The notes under the pieces are model-generated. The model had not been told where the DNA came from, searched no databases, and saw nothing but the letters and a program-made list of their open reading frames with translations. A stretch of DNA of 44,269 nt, from the NCBI RefSeq assembly GCF_017315755.1, contig NZ_JAFLRJ010000026.1, positions 1 to 44,269 on the forward strand. The letters run 5' to 3'. The position numbers were made by a program, and so were the translations under genes. Numbering within the stretch: the first letter of the stretch is position 1; each line of letters starts with the position of its first letter. Positions 1 through 8,371 of this stretch are shown one piece after another. Origin of the DNA: Streptomyces beijiangensis (GTDB lineage Bacteria; Actinomycetota; Actinomycetes; Streptomycetales; Streptomycetaceae).

Positions 1-431
1 ATGAGTTCGTCAGGGGGTCGTTCTCCGTCTTCGACGGCTTCGTGGTGGGGATCCGCGCCTATCTGGAGAGTGTGGACCAGCAGTACGACGCCGCCTGGGA
101 GCTGGCGGTCAGGGCCCTGGAGCTGGCCGACGATCCGCTGACCGAGATGGTCGCGCCCCAGATGCCGCCGACGTACCTGCGGCTCATCGCGAAAGCCATG
201 GCCTCGCTCGGTGGCCGGGAGCTGGGTCTGAAAGCGGCTCAACTGCTGGGCGCCTCCGACCGGATGCTGCCCCCGGCTCATGTCGCGACGGCCTTGGAAC
301 GCGAGACCCGCGCCACTGCCGAGTCGGCGGCCCGCACGGTGCTGGGGGATGCGGAGTACGAGGCCGGATACGCCGAAGGCGGCAACCTCTCCAAGGAGGA
401 GGCCACCGCCCTCGTGCGACGCGATCGCTGA
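1..431 (+). CDS. C-terminal end of a large AfsR/LuxR-type transcriptional regulator (5' truncated)
   Basis: The reading frame is open from the first bases and ends in TGA at 429-431, so only about the last 140 residues are visible. They look alpha-helical and TPR-like, with a segment on the theme of AAQLLGASD followed by HVATALERE. This is typical of the C-terminal end of BTAD/AfsR-like or LAL-type ATPase regulators in Streptomyces. The DNA-binding and nucleotide-binding regions would lie left of the window, so the exact class cannot be settled. The first in-window ATG (42) is unlikely to be the true start, because the same frame continues upstream without a stop. It converges on the DrrAB-type exporter with a gap of 23 bases and may regulate it, but nothing here shows that. 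Confidence 0.7.
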   Translation, partial: EFVRGSFSVFDGFVVGIRAYLESVDQQYDAAWELAVRALELADDPLTEMVAPQMPPTYLRLIAKAMASLGGRELGLKAAQLLGASDRMLPPAHVATALERETRATAESAARTVLGDAEYEAGYAEGGNLSKEEATALVRRDR

Positions 432-454
432 GAACCTTTCGAACGGACCGGCGA

Positions 455-1296
455 TCAGGTCTTGTCGCGGAACTTGCGGATGGCCAGCGGTGCCGTGAGC
501 ACGGTGATGGCCACGGCCCAGCCGAGCGTCAGGAACACGGAGTGGGCGACCGGGCCGCCCATCATCAGCCCGCGGGCCGCGTCGGCGAGATTGGAGAGCG
601 GGTTGTAGTCGGTGAACGACTGGAGCCAGCCCGGCATCGACGTCGGCGGGGCGAAGATGGAGGAGCCGAACTGCAGCGGCATCATCACGAGCATCGCCAT
701 CCCCTGGACGGCCTGGGCCGTCTTCATGGTGAGTCCGAGCAGAATGAAGATCCACATCAGTGAGGCGCCGAAGACCAGGGAAAGACCGACCGCCGCGAGG
801 AGCCCGAGCACCGAGGTCTGGATGCTCATGCCCAGGATGAAGCCCATGATCAGCAGGATGGACGTGGCGACCATCATCCGGCCGATCTCGACGACGATCT
901 TCGCGATGAGGACGGAGGACCGGGCGATCGGCATACTGCGGAACCGGTCCATCACCCCCTTCTTGAAGTCGTCGTTGACACCGGTCCCGACGGCCATGGA
1001 GATGTTCATCCCCATCATCGCCATCATGCCGGGCACCAGGTAGTTGACGTAGTCGCCCTGATTGCCCTTGCCTGCGATCGCGCCGCCGAAGACGTACGTG
1101 AACAGCAGGATGAAGATGATCGGCATCAGCAGGACGTCGAACATCGACTCCGGGTCTGCCTTGATCTGCAGGGTGTTGCGACGCGCCAGGGCGCCGATGT
1201 GGCGCAGGTTGCCGCGCAGGCCGATGCGGCCTTCTTCGGAAACCGGCTTGGTCTGTGGCGCGGGGGCCTTCGGCGGCGCCGTGATCGTTGCGGTGC

Positions 1297-1300
<4 letters not shown>
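455..1300 (-). CDS. ABC-2 type transporter permease, DrrB-like
   Basis: This 281-residue protein has a cytoplasmic N-terminal stretch of about 50 residues and then about six hydrophobic segments in the ABC-2 membrane family arrangement. A conserved-looking region reads DRFRSMPIARSSVL between membrane segments. The length and layout fit the daunorubicin-resistance DrrB family, which forms the membrane pore of small-molecule exporters. Its ATG (1298-1300) overlaps the stop of the ATPase gene by four bases (ATGA), so the two are translationally coupled and almost certainly form one complex. The substrate cannot be read from sequence; relatives export antibiotics or lipids. Confidence 0.92.
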
Positions 1301-2325
<1,025 letters not shown>

Positions 2326-2370
2326 GTCCACTATTGGAGCAGTGCCCACTGACAACCCACCGACAGGATG

Positions 2371-2409
2371 CCGACAGCCCGCCGATGGGGGATGTCGGCG
2401 GGCTGTCGG
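2371..2409 (-). terminator. Perfect 15-bp hairpin between panB and the ABC exporter
   Basis: Arms at 2371-2385 and 2395-2409 are exactly complementary, with a nine-base loop. It starts 15 bases after the panB stop (2425) in panB's direction and lies before the ABC operon start. There is no T-run, as is usual for Streptomyces terminators. It most likely ends panB transcription. Confidence 0.75.
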
Positions 2410-2424
2410 TGCGTGCGGCAGTGG

Positions 2425-3276
2425 TCAGTGGAAGGTGTGCTCCTCCTGCGGGAACGATCCGCCCATGACGTCGTCGGCGAAGGCCTTCGCCGCGTCGCCG
2501 AGGGTCTGGCGGAGGTTCGCGTACTGCTTGGTGAAGCGCGGGACCTTGCCGCCGGTGAGGCCGACCATGTCCGTGTAGACGAGCACCTGCGCGTCCGTCT
2601 CGGGGCCGGCCCCGATGCCGACGGTGGGGATGTGCAGGATGCGGGTGACCTCGGCCGCGATCTCCGAGGGCACCAGTTCCAGGACGACGGCGAAGGCGCC
2701 CGCGTCCTGGACCGCCTTGGCGTCGCGCAGCAGCTGCTGCGCGGCCTCCTCGCCCCGCCCCTGGACCCGGTAGCCCATGGAGTTGACCGACTGCGGGGTC
2801 AGGCCGATGTGGCCCATGACCGGGATGCCGGACTGGACGAGCAGCTCGATCTGGGTGTGCGAGCGCTCACCGCCCTCCAGCTTGACCGCGCCGACGCCCG
2901 CCTCCTTGACCAGCCGCGTCGCGCTGCGCAGCGCCTGGACGGGGCCTTCCTGGTACGAGCCGAACGTGAGGTCCCCGACGATCAGGGCGCGCGAGGTGCC
3001 CCGTACGACGGCGGCCGCCAGCATCGTCATCTCGTCCATGGTGACCGGGACGGTGGTGTCGTAGCCGAGGTGGCAGTTGCCCATGGAGTCCCCGACGAGC
3101 ATGACCGGGATCCCGGCCTCGTCGAAGACGGACGCGGTCATCGCGTCGTAGGCGGTGAGCATCGGCCACTTCTCGCCGCGCTCTTTGGCTGCGGTGATGT
3201 CGTGGACGGTGATGCGGCGGGTGCCCTGGCCGCCGTAGAGGGCGTTCTTCGGGGCGGCCTGAAGTGGTTGCGTCAT
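2425..3276 (-). CDS. panB: 3-methyl-2-oxobutanoate hydroxymethyltransferase (ketopantoate hydroxymethyltransferase)
   Basis: PanB catalyses the first committed step of pantothenate and coenzyme A synthesis, transferring a hydroxymethyl group from 5,10-methylenetetrahydrofolate to alpha-ketoisovalerate. It is a cytoplasmic TIM-barrel enzyme. The 283-residue protein has the metal-binding region VGDSMGNCHLGYDTT, the family motif GHIGLTPQSVNSMGY and the region ELVPSEIAAEVT, which contains the catalytic glutamate. The length is a little over the usual 265-280 because of an N-terminal extension before VHDITAAKERGEKW. CAGGAG about eight bases before the ATG supports this start. It stands alone, with an interspersed repeat upstream and a strong hairpin downstream. 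Confidence 0.97.
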   Translation of the reverse strand: MTQPLQAAPKNALYGGQGTRRITVHDITAAKERGEKWPMLTAYDAMTASVFDEAGIPVMLVGDSMGNCHLGYDTTVPVTMDEMTMLAAAVVRGTSRALIVGDLTFGSYQEGPVQALRSATRLVKEAGVGAVKLEGGERSHTQIELLVQSGIPVMGHIGLTPQSVNSMGYRVQGRGEEAAQQLLRDAKAVQDAGAFAVVLELVPSEIAAEVTRILHIPTVGIGAGPETDAQVLVYTDMVGLTGGKVPRFTKQYANLRQTLGDAAKAFADDVMGGSFPQEEHTFH

Positions 3277-3376
3277 CGCAACGGCTCCTGTTCTTCGTCA
3301 TCTCGAGGCGCCCTGACGGCGTCCCCGGACCACATCCATGGTGACACCATTGCCGGGGCGGAGGGAAGTGGGCCCG

Positions 3377-3450
3377 CGCCGGGGGCTTGCCTCCTCCTGC
3401 GGCTCCGCCCCGGACCCCGGTCCTCAAGGTCCCCCCTCGACGGGCTTGAT
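3377..3450. repeat. Degenerate Streptomyces-type interspersed GC-rich repeat
   Basis: The gap between panB and the MFS gene contains CTGCGGCTCCGCCCCGGACC, then GGTCCTCAA and CGACGGGCTTGAT. I recognise this word order from many Streptomyces intergenic regions, where a hairpin of GGCTCCGCC type is followed by TCCTCAA(A)CGCCGGACGGGCTTGA. This copy is imperfect. Membership of that family rests on memory, not a search. Confidence 0.5.
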
Positions 3451-3517
3451 GTGCCTGACGTGGGCACTTTGCGCGCGGGCGCGCCCGCTGGGACGCGCTC
3501 AAGGTAAAAACCTTCCA

Positions 3518-3536
3518 ATACGAGACGGTCTCGTAT
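3518..3536. promoter_or_regulatory. Perfect 19-bp palindrome, predicted TetR operator
   Basis: ATACGAGAC and GTCTCGTAT flank a single central G. The site sits 24 bases before the MFS start codon and overlaps the position of the -35 element. The length and symmetry are typical of TetR operators, and the TetR gene directly downstream of the MFS gene is the obvious ligand. Binding would block the MFS promoter and, through the operon, repress the regulator itself. Confidence 0.85.
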
Positions 3537-3547
3537 CGAAATGCATC

Positions 3548-3553
3548 TAGTCT
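3548..3553 (+). promoter_or_regulatory. Candidate -10 element (TAGTCT) of the MFS-tetR operon
   Basis: TAGTCT fits TAnnnT and ends seven bases before the ATG at 3561. There is no Shine-Dalgarno in the intervening TTTACGCC stretch. Transcription would start at or next to the A of the start codon, so the mRNA is probably leaderless. The -35 is poor and lies under the palindrome. Confidence 0.5.
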
Positions 3554-3560
3554 TTACGCC

Positions 3561-5171
3561 ATGACTACATCCACGGGGGCCCCTGCCGCGCCCCGCATAC
3601 CCGAAGCCGTCCACCGGCGCCGCTGGGCCATCCTCGCCGTACTCATGCTCAGCCTGCTGATCGTGGTCCTGGACAATTCGATCCTCAACGTCGCGATCAA
3701 GACGATCTCGACCCCGGACCCCGTCGGCCTCGGCGCCACCCAGAGCGAGCTCGAGTGGGCCATCAACTCGTACACCCTGGTCTTCGCCGGGCTGCTCTTC
3801 ACCGCCGGTCTGCTCGGTGACCGCCTCGGCCGCAAGAAGGTGCTCCTCTTCGGCCTCGCCGTCTTCGGCATCGGCTCGGCGCTCGCCGCCGAGTCGGGAT
3901 CACCCGTCGAGCTCATCATCTTCCGCGCCCTGATGGGCCTGGGCTCGGCCTTCGTCATGCCGGCCACGCTCGCCATCCTGATGAACGTCTTCGAGCGCGA
4001 CGAGCAGCCCAAGGCGATCGGCATCTGGGCCGGCGGCGTCGGCCTTGCCATCGCGATCGGCCCGATCACCGGTGGCGTCCTGCTCGACCACTTCTGGTGG
4101 GGCTCGGTCTTCCTCATCAACGTCCCGATCGTGATCATCGCGATCGCCCTGATGACCTTCATCGTCCCGGACTCCCGCGACCCCAAGCCCGGCCGGATCG
4201 ACCTCGTCGGCGTCCTGCTCTCCGTCGTCGGTCTCGTCCTGCTCGTGTACGGAATCATCAAGGGCGGCCAGCTCGCCGACTTCACCGACCCTGCCGTCCT
4301 GGCCACCGCAGGTGCGGGCCTCGTCGTGCTGATCGGCTTCGTCCTGTACGAGAAGCGCAGCGACCACCCGTCGGTCGACATCACCTACTTCAAGAACAAG
4401 GTCTTCTCGGCGGCCATCTCCGCCATCGCCCTGGTCTTCTTCGCCCTGATGGGCGTGACGTTCTTCTCGGTCTTCTACACCCAGTCCGTACGCGGCTACT
4501 CGCCCCTGCAGACCGGTCTGCTGATGCTCCCCCTCGCCGCGGCCCAGATCATCTTCTCGCCGCGCGCCCGCCTGGTCGTCGACCGTTTCGGTGTGAAGGC
4601 CACCTGCACCGGCGGCATGCTGCTCATCGCCGCGATGCTCGCCGCCTTCATGATTCTGGACGCGGACACGCCGATCTGGATCCTGGAAGTCATCTTCTTC
4701 CTGATGGGCACCGGAATGGCGCACATCATGACGCCCACCAGCGTCGTGATCATGCAGGCGCTGCCGCGCGAGAAGGCCGGCTCCGCCTCCGCGCTCTCCA
4801 ACACCTTCCGCCAGGTCGGCGGCGCGCTGGGCATCGCGGTGCTCGGCTCCGTGCTGTCCTCCGCGTACCGCAACGGCATCGAGGACAAGCTGTCCCTGCT
4901 CCCGCCGGGCCTGCGGCACACGGCGGGGGAGTCCATCGAGGCGACCCTCGGCGTCGCGGGCACTCTCGGCGACAAGGGCAAGGTGCTCGTCGGCGCGGCC
5001 AACGACTCCTTCCTGGACGCCATGCACACCACCGCGCTCTGTGGTGCGATCGTCGCCCTGATCGGCGCGATCGTGGTTGCCCTCTTCCTTCCGGGGAAGC
5101 CTCCGGCCCAGGTGAGCGGTGCTGCTGAGACGGACGAGCAGCCCGTGTCGGCGACAATCGGCACGGACTGA
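3561..5171 (+). CDS. MFS drug exporter, DHA2 (EmrB/QacA) family, 14 membrane segments
   Basis: This is a 536-residue proton-coupled multidrug exporter of the DHA2 family. The hydrophobic profile shows about 14 transmembrane segments. A motif-A-like loop, [13 protein letters not shown], follows segment 2, and motif-C-like glycine-rich stretches ([21 protein letters not shown]) follow in segment 5. The start at 3561 begins MTTSTGAP and places a short cytoplasmic tail before [14 protein letters not shown], as usual. The regulator gene begins 31 bases after its stop. The upstream 19-bp palindrome implies repression by that regulator and induction by a compound the pump exports. The natural substrate is not visible in sequence. 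Confidence 0.93.
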   Translation: MTTSTGAPAAPRIPEAVHRRRWAILAVLMLSLLIVVLDNSILNVAIKTISTPDPVGLGATQSELEWAINSYTLVFAGLLFTAGLLGDRLGRKKVLLFGLAVFGIGSALAAESGSPVELIIFRALMGLGSAFVMPATLAILMNVFERDEQPKAIGIWAGGVGLAIAIGPITGGVLLDHFWWGSVFLINVPIVIIAIALMTFIVPDSRDPKPGRIDLVGVLLSVVGLVLLVYGIIKGGQLADFTDPAVLATAGAGLVVLIGFVLYEKRSDHPSVDITYFKNKVFSAAISAIALVFFALMGVTFFSVFYTQSVRGYSPLQTGLLMLPLAAAQIIFSPRARLVVDRFGVKATCTGGMLLIAAMLAAFMILDADTPIWILEVIFFLMGTGMAHIMTPTSVVIMQALPREKAGSASALSNTFRQVGGALGIAVLGSVLSSAYRNGIEDKLSLLPPGLRHTAGESIEATLGVAGTLGDKGKVLVGAANDSFLDAMHTTALCGAIVALIGAIVVALFLPGKPPAQVSGAAETDEQPVSATIGTD

Positions 5172-5202
5172 CAGGCGCAGTGCGATGAGAGGTGGAGCGG
5201 GC

Positions 5203-5820
5203 GTGTCCTCGACCGGGCAGGATGACGTACGGCAGGAGAACCGGCGCGGAAGGCCGCGTTCGGAGGCGGTCGAGCGGTCGATCGTCGAAGCCGTGGTGAA
5301 ACTGCTCGAAGAGGGCGCGCCCCTCGCCGAGATCTCCATCGAGCGCATCGCCCGCACGGCGGGCGTGGGCAAGGCGACCATCTACCGACGGTGGAAGGGC
5401 AAGGAGGAGCTGCTCGTCGATGTGCTGAAGGACATCGAGCCGGTGGATCCGCCACTGCCCGGCACCTCGGTACGCGACGATCTCGTGGCCATGCTCGAAT
5501 CGCTGCGCAGGCGGGGGCTCGCCCAGCGCTCCTCCGTACTGCTGCACAACGTCTTCGCGCAGATGAAGAGTTATCCCAAGCTCTGGGACGCGTACCACGA
5601 CACGGTGGTCGAGGCCCGGCGGCGGCTGGGCAGGGAGATCATCAACCGGGGAGTCGCGGAGGGGGCCATCCGCGCCGACGTACCCCTCGACCTGATCAAT
5701 GACATCTTCGTCGGCCCGATGCTGCTCCGTACGATCCTGCGGCCTGACGCCGATCTGCCCGAGGACCTCGCCGAGCAGCTCGTGGATCTTGCTCTGGAAG
5801 GGTTGAAGCCGCAGGTCTGA
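5203..5820 (+). CDS. TetR-family repressor of the adjacent MFS exporter
   Basis: An N-terminal TetR helix-turn-helix (ISIERIARTAGVGKATIYRRWKGKEELLVDVL) is followed by a helical ligand-binding domain. The C-terminal domain resembles the TetR_C group of EmrB-linked regulators (LFVGPMLLRTILRP-like region). I chose GTG at 5203 (205 residues) because GAGGTGGAG lies six to seven bases before it. ATG at 5185 is in frame but has poor ribosome-binding sequence. It begins 31 bases after the MFS stop and is probably cotranscribed. Predicted target: the palindrome at 3518-3536. Confidence 0.9.
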   Translation: MSSTGQDDVRQENRRGRPRSEAVERSIVEAVVKLLEEGAPLAEISIERIARTAGVGKATIYRRWKGKEELLVDVLKDIEPVDPPLPGTSVRDDLVAMLESLRRRGLAQRSSVLLHNVFAQMKSYPKLWDAYHDTVVEARRRLGREIINRGVAEGAIRADVPLDLINDIFVGPMLLRTILRPDADLPEDLAEQLVDLALEGLKPQV

Positions 5821-5837
5821 AGTGTGCGCGTTGTGTC

Positions 5838-5900
5838 ACAGCCGCAACCTCCTGTGGCTGTCCCCCCGTCCTGATGTCTGTACGGCCGCCCATGGGCGGC
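5838..5900 (+). terminator. Two hairpins after the tetR gene
   Basis: ACAGCC/GGCTGT arms (5838-5861, 12-base loop) are followed by the perfect palindrome GCCGCCCATGGGCGGC (5885-5900), then GGGGAAAAA. They lie 18 bases and more after the tetR stop and before the next gene, and probably end the MFS-tetR transcript. Confidence 0.5.
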
Positions 5901-5975
5901 GGGGAAAAACGCCGTTGATATCGCCTAGGGTCTGAGGCGGGACGGCGTGCACGGCAAGGCAGTGAGGGCAGCGGT

Positions 5976-7013
5976 ATGGCGCAGGCGTACATGGAGGAAA
6001 CGGGAAACCCCAACGATGGCGCCTCGGAAGCCGAGCGGCCGGGACCCGGACCCCGGCGCCTGTTCGGCGGACGCTGGCGCGGCGATCGGGACATCTGGCG
6101 GCGGGGCATCGTCCTCGGCGGCTTCGCGGTCCTCATCGCGCTGCTGATGCTCTTCCACGCGCAGATCCCCAACCGGATCGGCAACCTCGGCAGCCTCACC
6201 GAGACCTTCCTGCCCTGGCTGGGCATGATCGGCATCCCGGTGATCCTGCTCTTCGGGCTGCTGCGCCGCTCGGCGACCGCGCTGATCGCCCTGCTGCTGC
6301 CGCTGATCGTCTGGCTGAACCTGTTCGGCGGCCTGCTCACCGACAAGACGAATTCGGGCGGCAATCTCACCGTCGCCACGCACAACGTGAACGCCGACAA
6401 TCCCGACCCGGTGGGCACGGCCAAGGATGTCGCGTCCTCGGGCGCGCAGGTCCTGGCGCTGGAGGAGATCCCGTCGGGCAAGGTCTCGACGTACGAGAAC
6501 GCCCTCGCGGCCACCTACCCGTACCACTCGGTGCAGGGCACGGTCGGTCTCTGGTCGAAGTACCCGATGACGAACACCAGGTCCGTCGACATCCAGATGG
6601 GCTGGACCCGTGCGATGCGCTCCACGGTGGCGACCCCGGCCGGCAAGGTCGCCGTCTTCGTCGCCCACATGCCGTCGGTGCGCGTGAAGCTCGACGCCGG
6701 ATTCACCGCGTCGCAGCGCGACGCCAGCGCGGACGCGCTCGGCCATGCGATCGCCGCCGACACCACGGGCAAGACGATTCTGCTCGGTGACCTCAACGGC
6801 ACGATGAACGACCGCTCGCTGAACGCCATCACCTCCCAGATGCGCTCCACGCAGGGCGCGGCGGGCAACGGCTTCGGGTTCAGCTGGCCCGCTTCCTTCC
6901 CGATGGCGCGGATCGACCAGATCCTCGTCAAGGGCGTCAAGCCGATGTCGTCGTGGACGCTGCCCAAGACCGACAGCGACCACCTTCCGATCGCAGCCCG
7001 CGTGCAGATCTGA
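5976..7013 (+). CDS. Membrane-anchored endonuclease/exonuclease/phosphatase family protein
   Basis: The 345-residue protein has three predicted membrane helices (about residues 44-61, 79-96 and 101-121) and then an extracytoplasmic catalytic domain of the EEP superfamily. Visible motifs are THNVNADN at the domain start, the metal-binding glutamate E163 in LALEEIP, HMPSVR, the LLGDLNGTM metal/catalytic region and the C-terminal TDSDHLP histidine motif. The superfamily hydrolyses phosphodiesters such as DNA, sphingomyelin or phosphoinositides; substrate choice cannot be inferred. Streptomyces has many such three-helix forms, sometimes annotated as secreted nucleases. It stands alone between two hairpin regions. 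The N-terminal 40 residues are charged and proline-rich. Confidence 0.88.
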   Translation: MAQAYMEETGNPNDGASEAERPGPGPRRLFGGRWRGDRDIWRRGIVLGGFAVLIALLMLFHAQIPNRIGNLGSLTETFLPWLGMIGIPVILLFGLLRRSATALIALLLPLIVWLNLFGGLLTDKTNSGGNLTVATHNVNADNPDPVGTAKDVASSGAQVLALEEIPSGKVSTYENALAATYPYHSVQGTVGLWSKYPMTNTRSVDIQMGWTRAMRSTVATPAGKVAVFVAHMPSVRVKLDAGFTASQRDASADALGHAIAADTTGKTILLGDLNGTMNDRSLNAITSQMRSTQGAAGNGFGFSWPASFPMARIDQILVKGVKPMSSWTLPKTDSDHLPIAARVQI

Positions 7014-7023
7014 CGCAACGCTG

Positions 7024-7050
7024 CGCGGGGGTCCGGGGGTGTCCCCCAGA
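7024..7050. repeat. GGGGTCCGGGGGTGTCCCCC hairpin repeat
   Basis: A GC hairpin with arms GGGGG (7035-7039) and CCCCC (7043-7047) lies in the word GGGGGTCCGGGGGTGTCCCC, which I recognise as a frequent Streptomyces intergenic repeat. It is 11 bases after the phosphatase-family gene and could also work as its terminator. Confidence 0.45.
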
Positions 7051-7147
7051 ATGCACAGCCCTGGTGGGACTTTTCTTCTGAGAGACTTTGTTCCGTAGCT
7101 GTACATAAAGCGCTGCGGACCTCCTGCCTCTTTTTGAAAGGTCACTC

Positions 7148-8365
7148 ATGCCCCTGGCCCTGCTGGCTCTCGCCATCGGAGCTTTCGGTATCGGCACCAC
7201 CGAGTTCGTGATGATGGGCCTGCTGCCCAACGTCGCGTCCGATCTCCACACCACCATCCCCGCCGCGGGACACCTCGTCTCCGCGTACGCCCTCGGGGTC
7301 GTCATCGGCGCCCCGCTGCTCGCGGCGCTCACCGCGAAGCTGCCGCGCCGCACCGTGCTCATCGCCCTGATGGTGCTCTTCGTCGTCGGCAACGCGCTCT
7401 CCGCCTTCGCGCCGAGCTACGACTGGCTGCTCGCGGCCCGGATAGTCAGCGGGCTGCCGCACGGCGCCTTCTTCGGCGTCGGCGCGGTGGTCGCCACCGG
7501 TCTGGTCGGCCCCGAGCGCAAGGCCCGTTCGGTCTCGATGATGTTCCTCGGCCTGACCATCGCCAACATCATCGGCGTCCCCGCCGCCACGCTCATGGGC
7601 CAGCACCTCGGCTGGCGCGCGACCTTCCTCGCGGTCAGCGCGATCGGCCTGGTCGCCATCGCCGCGATCGTGGCCCTGATCCCCGCGATGCCCGCCGACC
7701 CGAAGGCGGCAGGCGTACGGCGTGAACTCGCCGCCTTCCGCACGCTGCCGCTCTGGCTGGCGCTCGGCACCACGGTCGTCGGCTTCGGCGCGCTCTTCGC
7801 CGCGTACAGCTACATCACCCCGATGCTCACCGAGGTCGCGGGCTTCTCTCAGGGCAGCGTGACCATCCTGCTCGCCCTCTTCGGGGTCGGCGCGACCGCG
7901 GGCAATCTGCTCGGCGGGCGCTTCGCCGACCGCTCGCTGCGGGGCACGCTGTACGGCGGCCTGGCCGCGCTCACCGCCGTGCTCGCCCTCTTCCCGCTGT
8001 TCCTGCAGGCGCAGTGGAGCGCGGGTCTCGCCGTGATCCTGCTGGGCGGCGCCGCCTTCGTCACCGGCTCCCCGCTCCAGCTCATGGTCATGGAGAAGGC
8101 CCAGGGCGCACCCTCGCTGGCCTCCTCCGCCAACCAGGCCGCCTTCAACCTGGCCAACGCGGGCGGAGCCTGGATCGGCGGCGTCGCGATCGCCGCGGGC
8201 TTCGGCTATGTCTCGCCCGCCGTCGCGGGCGCGGGCCTCGCCGTGCTCGGCCTGGTCTTCGCGGTCGGCGCGGCCCGGGTCGACCGGCGGGCGGACGCGC
8301 GAGGCGTTCCCGTACGCGAAGAAGCGCGGCCCGCGCACGAACTGCAGGCCGCCCCTCTCCCGTGA
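7148..8365 (+). CDS. MFS exporter, DHA1 family, Cmx/CmlR-like
   Basis: This 405-residue protein has about 12 transmembrane segments. Its beginning (LAIGAFGIGTTEFVMMGLLP) and the segment-5 region (GLTIANIIGVPAATLMGQHL) are characteristic of the AraJ/Cmx/CmlR-like DHA1 exporters. Those include actinobacterial chloramphenicol efflux pumps, but many relatives have other or unknown substrates. GAAAGG about seven bases before the ATG supports the start. The upstream 77 bases are unusually A/T rich and contain the -10-like TACATAAAG. It converges on nadE with only six bases between the stops. Confidence 0.9.
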   Translation: MPLALLALAIGAFGIGTTEFVMMGLLPNVASDLHTTIPAAGHLVSAYALGVVIGAPLLAALTAKLPRRTVLIALMVLFVVGNALSAFAPSYDWLLAARIVSGLPHGAFFGVGAVVATGLVGPERKARSVSMMFLGLTIANIIGVPAATLMGQHLGWRATFLAVSAIGLVAIAAIVALIPAMPADPKAAGVRRELAAFRTLPLWLALGTTVVGFGALFAAYSYITPMLTEVAGFSQGSVTILLALFGVGATAGNLLGGRFADRSLRGTLYGGLAALTAVLALFPLFLQAQWSAGLAVILLGGAAFVTGSPLQLMVMEKAQGAPSLASSANQAAFNLANAGGAWIGGVAIAAGFGYVSPAVAGAGLAVLGLVFAVGAARVDRRADARGVPVREEARPAHELQAAPLP

Positions 8366-8371
8366 CGTCCG

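Noticed and set aside
3273..3614. 113-residue open frame on the minus strand between panB and the MFS gene
   Set aside because: It crosses the repeat, the operator and the MFS start, has low-complexity Arg/Gly/Pro content and no family resemblance; it is open by high GC.
8366..8371. Possible terminator between the convergent MFS and nadE genes
   Set aside because: Only six bases separate the stops, and I see no convincing inverted repeat spanning them.
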